A stretch of DNA of 64,000 nucleotides from NCBI GenBank assembly GCA_030067915.1, contig JASGCC010000061.1, forward strand, positions 434,001 through 498,000. The letters run 5' to 3'. Below are positions 1-11,622 of this stretch, piece after piece; within the stretch, counting starts at the first letter, position 1, and each line of letters starts with the position of its first letter. The notes beneath the pieces are model-generated. The model worked only from the letters and a program-made list of their open reading frames with translations. It did no database searches and had not been told where the DNA came from. Position numbers and translations under genes: made by a program. Source of the stretch: Hydractinia echinata. Taxonomy: Eukaryota > Cnidaria > Hydrozoa > Anthoathecata > Hydractiniidae.

Positions 1-103
1 CTTTCCACCATACTTTTCGCTAAAAAGGTTAATGTGATTACGCTCATAATACTGAGGTATTACGTACCAACAGTGGAAATATTGTTTCTGTTCGCTGGCA
101 GGA

Positions 104-2133
104 AAAAGATGCTGATCTAGTTCCTTGCGAGTTTTGTAAAGGATTTTTCAAATCAAGATTTTTAGTTCAACACCAAAAAAAGAAGTGCTGTTTAAAATCA
201 GCATCAAAATCAAAATTTACGTTGAAAAGTGGCCGTGTACTTTTGGCCACAGAAATGGCAGAGGGAAAGTACTCGGCGGTTTTTAAAATGGTCTTTTCCG
301 TTAACTGCCATAAAAATAAAGACCTGCAGCTCATCATTCGTAATGACAAGCTTTTACTTTTATATGGAAATGTCATGATCCAGTGCAAGGAAAAGGATAG
401 GTACCAAGACATCAGATATGGGTTGTCTTTGCTGGCAAGAGTTTTAATTAGGTTCCGTGTGCTGGAAGCATCTCCGAATGCCAGATCCGATGCATTGGTA
501 AGGCCAGAGAATTACGACGCTGTGTTGAAAACTGTAATGGAATTATCAGGTATGTTTTTTGAAAATTATTTGCGACAAGTCAAAGCGTATGCTAAATTGT
601 GTTTTAAGCCACGGGGACACGAAACAATATTTTCGGGCGATAGTAACAAATTTATGTTAATTACCATCGCCTAAAAACGTCAACTTGGGTCGCCAGTGTA
701 GCTTTTTGTTGCTAACAACATTTTTTTGTTACTCATAACATTAATTTTGTTAACAAAAAATATTTGTTGTTACTGCTAATAACAAAAAAAATGTTGTTAG
801 CAATAAAAAAAACGTTGTTACCTAAAAAAATTTCGTGTCGCCACTTTTAGCAACAAATTTAAGTCAACATTTTGGTTTTCAGCCAATCACAGTGCAGTAT
901 GAATGTTTTCCTTGTTGTGATAGAAATGTTACTGTAGCACAGATGTGTGGCGACATGACAAATTTTTAAGGCGATTGTAACCAAATTGAGTTTGTTACTA
1001 TCGCCAGAAAGTATTGTCTCGTGTCCCCGTGGCTATAAAAAATAATACCTTTTTATCTCCGATACGTTGTGATTTGAAATTAATTTTCCGCTTTAAATAT
1101 AAAATTTAAAAAGCAAAAACTTTCCCAAGTGTTCCCAGCATTTTTAGTAATTTTTGTAGCGTTATAGAGGCAAAAATTACACTACCCTACAAAGTGGTAG
1201 TTCTTTATTTTAGGTTACAAAGGGCCTCGTGATATTTCTCTACCAAACGTGTTCCTGGTAACTGGTTTTAGGCTTAAAGGTTTATGTTCCGCAGCACGTT
1301 GTCAGGCATTGAAGGAAAATCCTGGCGAGGTGGAAGTGTTCAGGCGATTTCTGGAACTCTATGCTAGTGATTGGCAGCTCTATGCAAACAATGCAAGGGC
1401 TGTTAACTCTAATAAAAACAGAAATAAGCCTGAAGAACTGCCACTATCTGATGATATCTTAAAGCTCAGAGATTACTGCATCAACGGCATTAACAACCTG
1501 GTAGAAAAATTTCAAAGCAACAAAGCCGACGCTATGGATTATCGCTCTCTTAACAGGTTATGCTTAACCAGATCAATTACATACAATGCTAGGCGAGGTG
1601 GGGAAACTTCTAAATTGAAGTTAGATGATTGGAATGGCATCAAAGATGGTAGTTGGAAAAAATCCGAAGATATCATCCAGCTAACAGATCCCATTGAGAT
1701 CAAACTTGCCGAGCGGTTACTGGTGTGTTACGTGGAGGGTAAAAAGAAAAAAAATGGTAAATGTGCGTTAGTACCAATTCTATTTACTCCCGAAGTGGTG
1801 TAAGGTGTTGACGAGTTAGTTAAAAACAGAGAGCTGGCAGGAATTAAAGAGGGAAACGATTATGTACTGGCCACAAGTGGCGATCAGCCAATAAGGGGAT
1901 GGGATACGTTGCAAACAGTAACAAAAGAGGTTGACGGTTTGCAAAAGCTAAAGTTAATAACACCTACCCGTACCAGAAAGTATGTTTCAACCCTTTTGCA
2001 ACTGTTGGACATGAACAACGCGGAGCTGACATGGGTCACAAACCATATGGGACATACCAAGGATACGCACTTTGCTTGGTACAGAAAGGTATTTGCCTTT
2101 TTGAGCATACTAAAGAGAAATAGTTTGCGCTAA
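104..2133 (+). pseudogene. Tyrosine-recombinase (phage-integrase fold) family gene, disrupted
   Basis: Several pieces belong to one eukaryotic tyrosine-recombinase-like protein. Around 104-215 a CxxC...H...C zinc-finger-like segment (PCEFC, QHQKKKC) follows a possible acceptor. It continues to about 606 with QDIRYGLSLLARVLIRFR, in the style of these proteins' N-terminal half. After a gap, frame resumes near 1213 and runs to 2133. It carries the first catalytic Arg region (ARRGGE, near 1593), the TRTRKY segment near 1965, and GHTKDTHFAWYR near 2050-2087, where the final Tyr sits at the nucleophile position. A 428 bp element (607-1034) interrupts the N-terminal part. A TAA at 1801-1803 breaks the catalytic half, which is otherwise in one frame (1249-1803 and 1804-2133). 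The second box has no obvious HxxR. The gene is probably a Crypton-like or orphan recombinase relic. The family call is by motif recognition; the breaks are directly visible. Confidence 0.72.
607..1034. mobile_element. Harbinger-type MITE (428 bp) inserted in recombinase relic
   Basis: Both ends carry the terminal inverted repeat AGCCACGGGGACACGA..., which continues into a GCGATAGTAAC motif. The same termini bound the element at 32352-33288, which encodes part of a PIF/Harbinger transposase. The left flank TTA (604-606) and right flank ATA (1035-1037) fit a 3 bp Harbinger target duplication with one change. The interior is AT-rich and palindromic (repeated AACAAAAAAATGTTG-type words) and has no coding capacity. 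Confidence 0.85.
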
Positions 2134-3046
2134 AATTAATAAACTTCCGCCAATTTCACCAATTATGTTTCTAAAACATTTTTGTCATTAATTGTTAAAT
2201 ATTTTATGTAATAATTTTTACCTATAAGTTATTTGAAAATACTCAAATATCATTGACTATTTGCTGTTCGAGAGAGAAACAACGTCGCTAAAAGTAGAAT
2301 TAATTCCACTTTGTCGCTGAGCTTATGAGCTTAATGATATTCCACACAAAACACATTCTTTTGACTTACAAGTAAAAACAAAAACAGAAAATATAAACTA
2401 TAGTAGACAACAACTTGTGCCCCTTTTTCTAATCTATTGTTGAACGAAACAAATACAATGAAGAAATCAGATATTCTATAAATGCACGTGTCTATTGTAT
2501 ACTGTTGTCTATTTTATTACCGATTTTTAAGTGAAATTAAGACATGTTGCGGATAGATATCGTTTCAGAATAATTTTCGAAATGGCGACATTAAAAGGTA
2601 ATTTGTTTACATTTTACACTTACACTTGATATTATATTAGGCTTATTTGATCTTATCTGACTTATTTACGGTCCATATTATATACCAGGATGACTTCTTT
2701 CTCGAATGATATCTATCCGCAACGTGTAAGCATGCCCTAACAAATTGATATTATTTTCCCAGCTTGAATGGAATAAACAACAAACTTTATTTTTTATTTA
2801 TTTTCAGTCTCTTTTATTCAAGTTATTGTACTTTCTGAAGTTTCTGCGGTAGACATGGAGTATGAAGCGAACGCAATTTTTTAAGATTTGTTTTTATATT
2901 ATTGCTCTGTCAGCAAATATTCCCTCTTTTCGATTTTGACTTTAAATACTCGCTCTCAAACAGGCGCAAAAAGAAAATTACTAATGCGCTACTTAGCCCT
3001 TAATGTGGTTAATGTTTCAAATTTTGAAATTTTATTTTTTTCTCAG
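2134..3046. other. Non-coding stretch with a 16 bp inverted-repeat pair
   Basis: No convincing exon is seen. The inverted repeat GTTGCGGATAGATATC (2546-2561) recurs as its complement at 2708-2723, bounding about 180 bp. This could be a small MITE. A short ATG reading frame at 2582 followed by GTAAT sits inside it, but its splice phase does not match the next exon. Confidence 0.4.
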
Positions 3047-3073
3047 GAAAATTCAACAATAGAGCTGACAAAA

Positions 3074-6000
3074 ATGGCCAAGGTTTTGACGGCCGTTGAC
3101 GATGGGAGCAGTTTAAAAAACAAAAAGATCGACGATTTGGAAAGACGAGAAAGGAAGAGGCGATCTGAATTTACAGAAAGTCAAATACAACGTATGTATA
3201 TTTTTTGGTTTGTTAAAGCAAGATCAGCAGAAAAAAATTTTAGCAGAAAAAATGTAGGTACAAGTTTGATATCTGAAAACGTTGATGGTCATCTTCAGCC
3301 TCGATATTTTTATAATAAATTTTTTTTTTAAGAAAACGCTTGTGCCTATTGTTAAAAAAGGCCCATACCAAAAGTGTTCTTTTGGTAAAACTGGAACTGG
3401 GTCCTTTTGCCTATGTATGCTGTCTCTTCTGTGCTTTAGTTAGTTTTTAACCTAACCTGGTTAAAACCTTCGTGGACTGTCGCGTTGATAGTTCTATAAT
3501 AAACCCTACCCATCACGATGTTTAAACAAATAGCCAAAAAACTGTCATTTTCCAAAAAACTATAAACAGGATTGTAGTAGCTTAAAATGGGCTTAACTTT
3601 TCGGTATTCTATTTTTGCACTCCAGAAGCCAACGTCTCTCCTTCACAAATTAATTTAACATTTAACATTTTTAACATTCGTAAAAATTCAAGGGTGGTTT
3701 ATGATAAGACGTTTTGTAAGAACTCGTTTTGTAGTGTGAATTGAACTTTTACTTTATAGAGAGAAATGTAATTGATGAAGAAAATTTGGAGCCTGGAGGA
3801 AGTGAAGATAATGAAGAGTTTCTGCCAGGAGTTGTGGAACATGATATAGAAAATGATGCGCCAGCTAAAAAGGTATATGTTACTACAAAATTGATTAAAT
3901 GCTGTTGTTGTATTTTTTTATCTTGTACTTTTATCTCAAAATTGAAATCAGAGACCTGATTTTTTAAAGGCTATGGGTTTAAACTTTCATAACAGTTTTC
4001 ACAAGTTTCTTTTGTAAACTACTTATCTTAGTCGTATCTTGGGTGGACTAAAATTCTGATTAAAAAAATGCGACCTTATACTAAATTCACACTGAAAACA
4101 ATTCTCTGCGTCGCGGCGCGTTTTCGCTATATATAGTAGCCGCTAAATGACGTATACTCACTTTCGGTTTGCCGCATGACGCTGCAGCAAGTTTGGATCG
4201 AATTCAAACTTGCCGCAGCGTTTTGTGTTGCCGCATGCTGAAATGAGCATTTTCCATTGTTATTCTTGAATTGCCTGTTTCTTTCTATTGTATAAGAAAA
4301 TAAAACGAAGTATTTTAATATTTAATGTGAACAAAAAAAAGCAACAATCATGCAGCGACGTGCCGCGCCGCAAGAAACTGCGTTTTCAGTGTGAATTTAG
4401 CTTGAAATTACCTTCTATGCAAAACGATCTAACAAAGTAATTTGGTCCTAACATATTTGGTCTGAATATATTTTACTAGAGGATAACCTACACAGTTGTT
4501 GAATGTACTGATACAAAGCCATCCATGGTAAAAATAAAAGCTACTACATTTTATTTATGTAGCTAAGTTCTTATTTTATTGATCAAAAATAAAAATCGTT
4601 CTCCTAAAATATTAAAAAAGAAAAAACAATAATACAATAACATCATTAAAGCCTTATAACAATCCTTAAGAGAAACGTTTTTGAAAGCCAAACATGAAAT
4701 ATCTCACAAGGTTTGTAAAAAAACGTGCACAGTTTTTGTTTTGGCGAATGGCACAATAATTCAAAAAACACAATTTGTAATCGATATAACAACGTTTCAA
4801 TCTAAAGAATATACAAACATAAATATAATATATCTAAATATAAACTTAAACACTCAAATACACATATGAAACTCAACATCGTTAAGACTTAGACTTAGTT
4901 TCCATTAGACGATTGAGCGAAGCGTCGCGTCTTAAAATCAATACGATATTTTGTTTAGTGGAAACAGTTTCTATTAATTCGTTTTAATACGGTAAGTGAT
5001 GTTTCCATTAGACGTCTTCTATTAGTATGCGCACTATGATGATGAGTTCGTTAATGATCTTCACCATGGATACTATTGTCAAAAAACATGTGTTCGAGTA
5101 CCAGATGAAAAATAAATCAGTGGGAGAGTCCCGATGATTTGAAGATTTATTTGTTTGATATCTTTTTGTGAAGCATATATTACTTCTACCAGGTCTTGCC
5201 CGGTATCCTGGAGGTTTTCGTTCCTTTTTCTTCTTTTTTCTTATTTTATTTGAATCAGCAACCAACATCTCCAAAATAATTTCTTTTTGAGTTTGTGTCT
5301 TTCAGTTAAAAATGAAATCACCGAGCTGAACATATGGCATGTTGAAATCCAAACATTTTGAAGTATAACAATTTGCTTACTCACATCAACTTTACTCTGC
5401 GCCATTTTAAGCAAAAAACAAACTGAACAAGTTTTCATTACTTTTATTATGTTCAAGCATGCCTAAACGTTATTCACCTGTTTCCCTTTAAAAAATATCA
5501 TCTTAAAGGGGCTACGAACCGGTTAAAATGCTCACATTTAGTAAACCCCGCGCACATATTAAAACTCCGGCAAACGCCGTTTTGCAATGAACAGACCAGC
5601 GCACTTTGCTCGCTTTTCCAATAATTTTTTCGAAAAGTATATTACAAAGAAATATTTCAAGCGGGACTCATTCTGGATGAAAACCTGTTTGGGTCTGTAA
5701 ATTACATACATGCCGGAAAAAACAGCTAGTTTGTTTTGATGAAGAAACAAAGGCAGCAGGAGGGAAGAAGTTCACTTAAATGTTGCTTTTAATTGCTTTA
5801 AGAAGGCAAAAACTGCCTCAAATATGATTTTAAATGCACCTCTATTGTATCGAACGACTTTAAGTGCGATAATTTTGCATTACTGTTTAAAAAAATTGAA
5901 GAACAGCTGTATTTACAGAAGTTTAGAATTCTTCATCCCAAAGACACATTTATAAGATAGGTAAAACACTGTTATTGATTAAATTGTGCAAGCAAAAGCA

Positions 6001-7009
6001 CTCAAGACCTTATTCTGTAAACCTTTTCGCCGCATCAGCTCGACTTTCGTGTAAGTCACTAAAGTCGAGAACCAACAGCCGTTCCGCAGCCCCTTTAAGA
6101 GCTATCTGATACATGTTATGTCACTTTCACGATCGGAATGGAGTGATAGCTATCCGATAGCCAATGCATGCCGAAACAACACATTTTAATTGGAAACAAA
6201 ACCCCTATCCGACATGCTTGTTAAGCCGCTGCTATAATAAATCGTCTAATGGAAACTAAGTCTAACTCTACACTGTGGACCACGTAACTTAAGCCTTTTT
6301 TCGCAAAACCATAGCTCAAATTAAGAATCATGATAAATATATTAGTTAATAAATATGCCTACGAAGAAAAATAAAGACGCAATACTTATTATTTTGATTT
6401 CCTTTATTAATACAGTTATATTCTATCTTTTACTAGTCTTTAGCACTTGGAAGAATCCACGGGCCTTTGGATTTTAGCCCGTCGTAGGATCGCTTGATAT
6501 CACCTAGTGTGACGGGCAGAATCTGGGTATTGTTAATACTAGTCGGTAGCCCGTGAAAAAATTCACGGGTTCGCTACTTGCGGTACCATTTTGCGTGACC
6601 GACAGACGCATACGGGTATTATAATATAGATAGAGACTGGTTCAATTTAAAATTAGAATTTGTATATATAGAGGACTAAAAATACATTGAAACAGCAAGC
6701 AAACCTAGATAACAATTCACTTTTCTGGTTTTAGGAAATTATTTTAAAACTTCTGTGAAATATAAACATAAGTCGTTCCTTTTCTAGGTTGCAAAACGAT
6801 GGACCTTATGGACTACTGAGGAGACACGACAGCTCAAAAAAGCCTTTACTTTTTTGCTGGCGCTTCCTAAAGATGAGTTGCGTAATCCGACGAAACAAGA
6901 AGTGCGGGAAACAATAAGAAATTTTCCATTACTTGAAAAACGAGGAGAGAAATTGGTGAAAAACAAACTAGTCAATGAGATTAGAGCAAAAAAAAGGAAA
7001 TCACCGTAG
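3074..7009 (+). CDS. Small three-exon gene with a C-terminal SANT/Myb-like domain
   Basis: Three exons join in phase: 3047-3191 (start ATG proposed at 3074), 3760-3872 and 6788-7009, each with GT/AG borders. From 3074 the product is 150 aa. Exon 1 is basic and charged (MAKVLTAVDDG, then a DDLERRERKRR stretch). Exon 2 is acidic (NVIDEENLEPGGSEDNEE). Exon 3 starts VAKRWTLWTTEETRQLKKAF and ends in a Lys/Arg-rich tail. The W-T-x-E-E-x-x-x-L-K-x-x-F pattern looks like the SANT/Myb-like C-terminal segments of many cnidarian orphan or transposon-derived DNA-binding proteins. An upstream exon may exist, because the frame stays open back to the acceptor at 3046. The 2.9 kb second intron is filled by a MITE, a larger inverted-repeat element and a mini-Helitron. 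Function is unknown; nuclear DNA binding is an inference. Confidence 0.6.
4081..4400. mobile_element. MITE, 320 bp, terminal inverted repeat CTAAATTCACACTGAAAAC
   Basis: The 19 bp left end is repeated inverted at 4382-4400. The interior is unusually CpG-rich for this window (GCGTCGCGGCGCG, and GTGCCGCGCCGC near the other end), which extends the inverted repeat. It has no ORF and lies in the second intron of the SANT-like gene. Confidence 0.7.
4889..6265. mobile_element. Non-autonomous DNA transposon, about 1.4 kb, 25 bp inverted ends
   Basis: The left end TTAGACTTAGTTTCCATTAG (continuing ACGAT) is matched by its exact complement at 6241-6265. A partial internal copy of the end lies near 5003. 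On the minus strand, 5200-5400 reads as a short basic peptide (KKKKKERKPPGYRARPGRSN). This loosely recalls the region ahead of Harbinger transposase cores, but it is broken. It lies in the same intron as the 4081 MITE. No target duplication could be fixed. Confidence 0.65.
6539..6630 (-). mobile_element. Mini-Helitron, about 92 bp with both termini
   Basis: Read on the minus strand it starts TCTATATTATAATACCCG after a host A. It ends with the hairpin CCCGTGAATTTTTTCACGGG, a short spacer and CTAG before a host T. TC start, 3' hairpin, CTAG end and insertion between A and T are the diagnostic Helitron termini. Related 5' ends occur near 14050, 15539, 17692, 24010, 38746 and 58535. Confidence 0.75.
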
Positions 7010-7192
7010 AAGTTGAAAAGGGCAATAGTGTGATTTTGACATATTTTTTTCTTTTAACTAGCTTTCGGCTGTATACTACTGCCATGATCACGTTTAACAA
7101 TTCTGTTCTCTCTCTATATATATATACAACTTCAAGGATCATTAAGAAAAAACAAAAACTATATAATAATCGTAAACGTGTGCAAAAGAAAT

Positions 7193-7490
7193 TTAATTAA
7201 ATAAATATAATGGAGAGCTCATTACGTTCTTGTTAAGAGGTGGCTTCTCCCTTTGAATCACAAGACTTTCCTTTATTTCGAGTATATAGTTGTGTGCCTC
7301 TTTGACAACAATAGAAAAATCATTACAATTAGCGAGGCGATCACACTCCATCATATGGTGTCCTACGGCAGTGTCTTGTTGCTTGGTAACACGTTTTCCG
7401 GTCAGCGGTGAGATACAATAGCCGTTACAGAACACAATTTTTATTTCGTATGAACCAACTTTTTGAATGACTGTAAGCAGTCCCGCAATC
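7193..7490 (-). pseudogene. C-terminal fragment of a Penelope-like (GIY-YIG) retroelement protein
   Basis: The minus-strand frame contains FCNGYCISPLTGKRV, AVGHHMMECD, and then LEIKESLVIQREKPPLNKN followed by SSPLYLF and a stop. Spacing and motifs (conserved H in AVGHH, the KES-LLI-KP-LN block, the terminal PLYLF) match the GIY-YIG endonuclease end of Penelope-like elements as I recognise them. No reverse transcriptase is visible upstream, so this is a 5'-truncated relic. The assignment is by motif only. Confidence 0.55.
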
Positions 7491-7722
7491 CCACGCCTGT
7501 TTTGGTTTGTTAGTCTGCATGGATTTTTTGCTAAATCCCTTTTTAAAAGTTTTTTTGTTGTTGTTGTAAAAGTTTTCGTAAAAACAATATTAGTATAACG
7601 TTCTAATGTTAAATATCAATATCAATGCAATTATTTTGCTTTTTTATAGCACCCACACTGATCTAGCCAAGTTTTATCTACACTACCCAATTATCATCTC
7701 TTAAAAACGATGTTCTTGGGTC

Positions 7723-7858
7723 AAATAGCCGAAATTACTTTATTCGTTTGTACTAATGTTTGCTCAAAAAAATCTTTTGCTGCACGAAATTAGTACAAAC
7801 GTATAAAGTAATTTCGGCTATTACACCACAAATAACGTATAAACGTTATTTGTGGTGA
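7723..7858. repeat. Two adjacent long hairpins
   Basis: AAATAGCCGAAATTACTTTA (7723 onward) is repeated inverted at 7788-7823, giving arms of about 35 bp. Immediately after, CACCACAAATAACGT and ACGTTATTTGTGGTG (7825-7858) form a second hairpin with a 4 nt loop. The stretch is non-coding. Confidence 0.7.
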
Positions 7859-8382
7859 AATTTAAACTTGCAAGTATTTGGTTTCATGCAAAGATTAAAT
7901 GTTTAAGCTGCAAAATAGGTTTCAAAGAAGTCCTAAAAGCAATTTGCATATGCGCTCAAACTCATGAAGTTTTGTTGAGTTTATGCATGAGAATTTATTT
8001 ACTTTTTCTGGATGCGTAGTTGACCTTGTAGCTGGATGTAGTTGGGAAAACACTTTACAATTTTAGCTTATTGCCGTTTACAAAGTCACATCACAAGACA
8101 TTAATTCAGTTTAGTCTTTTCTCGTCATACGTAAAAACTATATTTAACTCCACCCATGCACCCTCCCAGCTTAAAAATTTGACCCTAAAATGGTAATATT
8201 CTTGGGACGCCATCTAGATAAAATAACAGCCCAGTACCAGTTTTATTCAAAACATTTTCGACATGTTTGACACACGATACGCTCATCCATATCTAACATT
8301 CTATTTTAAATTGCGGTAACAATTCAAGTTTGTCAAGGAATAATTCTTTGACTGAATTAGTATTTTGACGTTTTTTTTACAT
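7859..8382. other. Gene-free stretch
   Basis: I see no exon, transposon end or RNA gene here. It is unstructured AT-rich sequence. Confidence 0.4.
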
Positions 8383-10070
8383 TAGTTACATTTTCATACT
8401 TGCAAAAGGTCCCACAAAATTGTCTATGTTACATTTTAATACTTGCAACTGGTCCCATAAAACTGCCTAAGTTACATTTTCATTGCTTTTTGTACGGTGC
8501 AGTCTAGACACTAGCGAACCGCATGTATTGACTAATCAGTTTGATGATGAAAAGATACAAAAATCCTGTTTTAAACCTTTTTAAAATAAACGTATTGCGA
8601 TATGAAATTCTAAACGTCGCAATATTTATTCCCTCCTATCCAATACCAACTTCATATTTACTCTTGGCCGCGAGTAGACGCCCCCTCCCCCTGCTTCTGT
8701 AATTTTTTATTCATAATGAATTTTTACCCTATAATTAATAGATTTGTTAGAAATACAAAAATCAAAGGCACTGGAATTGATATTTTTCAACCGTTATATT
8801 TCTCTTTTCTTTTTAAGAGCAATTTTCATTACCTGAAAATGGTTTTACGCAAAATACCGGTTCCACGCACAACACAAGATTGATTGCATTACCTTGCTGG
8901 AGTTATGTCAAAAAGTCGTCCCTACTCATCAAAAACTTGCTTAAATAAATTTTACAAACTCGCCAAAAGGTTATCGAATTTGCATGCGGCCGACGTTCTT
9001 ATGTTCTTAGGTATGGCAGACAAGCCACAGAAAACTGCTTGAGTCATACTTAAAACAATTGTTAAAAAATCTCAGAAAACCACCTAAGTTGCATTTCAAA
9101 CACTCTTAAATGGCGTTAGAAAACTGCCCAAATTTAGTTGAAACAGGACAAAATTTCACGAGATTTTGTAGACACAAAAAAAAGTACTGACGTACATTAA
9201 AATTGTACTATTGTGTCGTCCACCCGGAACAAATTAAAATTAAACAGTTTCTACAAAATTAGTTACGGTACATTTTCGTGCATGGCATGTCCCACAAATC
9301 TGCTTAAGTTACATCGCGTATTCCATCATAAAAAGTCCCACAAAACTGCGAAAACTACATTTCCATACTTCATCAACGGTCCCACAAAACTGCCTAAGTT
9401 ACATTTTCATACTTCATAAACGGTTCCACCATACTCCATAAACGGTCCCACAAAATTGCCTAAGTTACATTTTCATACTCCATAAACGGTCCCACAAAAC
9501 TGCCAAAATTACATTTGCATACTTCATCAACGGTCCCACAAAACTGCCTAAGTTACATCTACATACTTCATAAACCGTTCCACCATACTCAATAAACGGT
9601 CCCACAGAACTGCCAATGTTACATTTTCATACTTGCAAACGGTCCCACAAAACTGTCTATGTTACATTTTCATACTTGCAACTGGTCCCATAAAACTTCC
9701 TACGTTACATTTTCATACTTGCAACTGGTCCTATAAAACTGCCTACGTTACATTTCCATACTTGCAAAAGGTCCCACAAAACTGCCTAAGTTACATTTTC
9801 ATACTTGCAACTGGTCCCATAAAACTTCCTTCGTTACATTTTCATACTTTCAAACGGTCCCACAAAACTGCCTTTGTTACATTTCACATGCTCTTCAAAG
9901 ATGCAGTTTTCTGGGACCACGTTAAGTCGTAATATATGAATTTTGAAAAGTACTTACTTTCAATCAGGATGACGTAAGAAGTAATTTTAACACAAAGAGC
10001 TTGCAAAAAAGCCATTTTTAACTGGTCCCAAAAAACTCGCATAGGAATGAGGTCCCAGAAAACTCACAAA
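8383..10070. repeat. Degenerate minisatellite, unit about 40-45 bp
   Basis: The core unit is GGTCCCACAAAACTGCC followed by an AAGTTACATTTTCATACTT-type segment. Clear tandem copies run about 9267-9900. Isolated older copies lie at 8383-8480, 9001-9140 and 10020-10070. Two sub-variants alternate (a TTGCAACTGG link versus a CATAAACGG link). Open frames across 9213-9932 simply follow the unit length and are not genes. Confidence 0.85.
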
Positions 10071-10078
10071 CGTTCCTA

Positions 10079-10394
<316 letters not shown>

Positions 10395-10656
10395 GTAACG
10401 GAAACTTTAACATCCTTGGATATTCTTACCTAACAGCTGGTTCTTTCTCCCATTCTAATGTAACAATGTTACATTACTGCTAAAGATACAAATATCATTG
10501 CTCTAACTCGCTTTTCTGACACACAAGTCGGTTTGCGGTCAGTAGAGGGCTCCAAAGGGGCTGACGACACTACATTTAAAGTACGCGGGAGTTGGGACTT
10601 GAACCTGACACCTTATGATTACAAGTAGAATGCGCTACCGCTACACCACCACCCTC
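10395..10656 (-). mobile_element. tRNA-derived SINE with (CTTA)n tail
   Basis: Read on the minus strand, the head near 10656 carries an A-box-like GTAGCGGTAGCGC and a B-box-like GGTTCAAGTCC at tRNA spacing. An unrelated body follows, and then the tetranucleotide tail at 10394-10079. A 5'-truncated copy with the same 3' junction (tail next to TAACGGGAAGTTTTAACG) lies at 16004-16060. Confidence 0.8.
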
Positions 10657-11173
10657 TAAAATTTCACATTTAATATCGCCAGTACAAGTCATTTTAGGTA
10701 GTTGCACATAATTAAATACGAAGCCTGCAGACGAAGACTCAGTTTAAGATACTTTCTAATTTGCAAAAAATCTTAAACCACAAATACTTTAAAATACTTA
10801 AACCTCTTCCTGCTTACGTCAGGTTGACCTTTAGGGTCATTTTTTTTATTTGTAAGCGTTCTCTGTAGCTACAATGAGGCAGAAAACCTTAACAAGAAAT
10901 TCTCCCAACAATTTCTTTTTGTTAATGAGGACATTCTAAGCTATATAACTTTGTCCAGTACGTGATTTTTCCTGTTCAGTAAGCTGGATCGAAAAAGACG
11001 GTTTACTATCTTTTTAAACTGATAACAAATAGACATATACAGATAAAAAGCACTTCCGTCTGAAGTGGCATCAACATCGAGCCCAGTACATCAAATGCAA
11101 TGTCATTTTTAAATTGACAACAAATTTCATTGCAAAACTATATTTAATTATTGATGTAACATTTCTATTGCAG
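10657..11173. other. Intergenic/intronic stretch upstream of a terminal exon
   Basis: No exon for the PAN or EGF part of the downstream gene was found here. It ends in a normal acceptor (TTCTATTGCAG) for the exon at 11174. Confidence 0.35.
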
Positions 11174-11622
11174 ATAAATGGGTGTTGTTGACACGAAACG
11201 TTTGCTTCGGAGCACGTGTGAACCAATCTGGAAGCTTTCATGTACAATACGATGCAATTGTGACAGGCATTAAATTGCAACATGTTGGTGGAAGTGGAGT
11301 AATGTGCAGTACGCTCTTCACACCAACAAAATGGGGATGCAACGAATCTAGTGTTTACCCACTGGAATATATTGGTGTACTCATTACAGATATGCAAGAA
11401 AACATACTCTATCCATCCCCAAAATACCATATCACACATGGCATGTCTCACATACCAGGATACAACGCCAACTCACCCTATTTGATTTTCAATGCAACAA
11501 ATCATACTGTTTACAAAGGACAAGAGTTACGATTGCACTACAGTGAAGGAATTTTTGGTGGCGCACATGATAACAGTGGAGAATCCTGTGCTGATATATT
11601 TGCAATCTTACAATCTTACTGA
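11174..11622 (+). CDS. Terminal exon, secreted PAN/EGF-family gene, copy A
   Basis: The exon opens after TTCTATTGCAG with two bases completing a codon (phase 1), then reads KWVLLTRNVCFGARVNQSG and ends ADIFAILQSY-stop: 149 complete codons including the stop. It is clearly paralogous to exons at 34389-34840 and (partly) 22488-22828. Shared blocks are GIKLQHVGG, TKWGC, PGYNANSPYLIFNATNHTVY, GQELRLHY and GESCADIFA. Cysteines are spaced like an extracellular domain. I do not recognise this domain by name. In copies B and C it follows a signal peptide, a PAN-like segment and an EGF-like exon. No matching upstream exons for copy A were seen in the preceding 10 kb, so the gene is either incomplete or has distant exons. 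Confidence 0.6.

Noticed and set aside
2582..2598. ATGGCGACATTAAAAG followed by GTAAT as first exon of the SANT-like gene
   Set aside because: It leaves phase 1, and joining to 3047 gives an early stop. It also lies inside a small inverted-repeat pair.
9213..9932. Open frames and a CRISPR-like alternation of repeats and spacers
   Set aside because: The units are tandem, degenerate and adjacent, with no unique spacers. This is a minisatellite in eukaryotic DNA, and the frames follow the unit length.
10595..10656. tRNA gene
   Set aside because: Box-like motifs and tRNA-like head are present, but the body and tail continue as a SINE. The same holds for 18196, 31316 and 50985.
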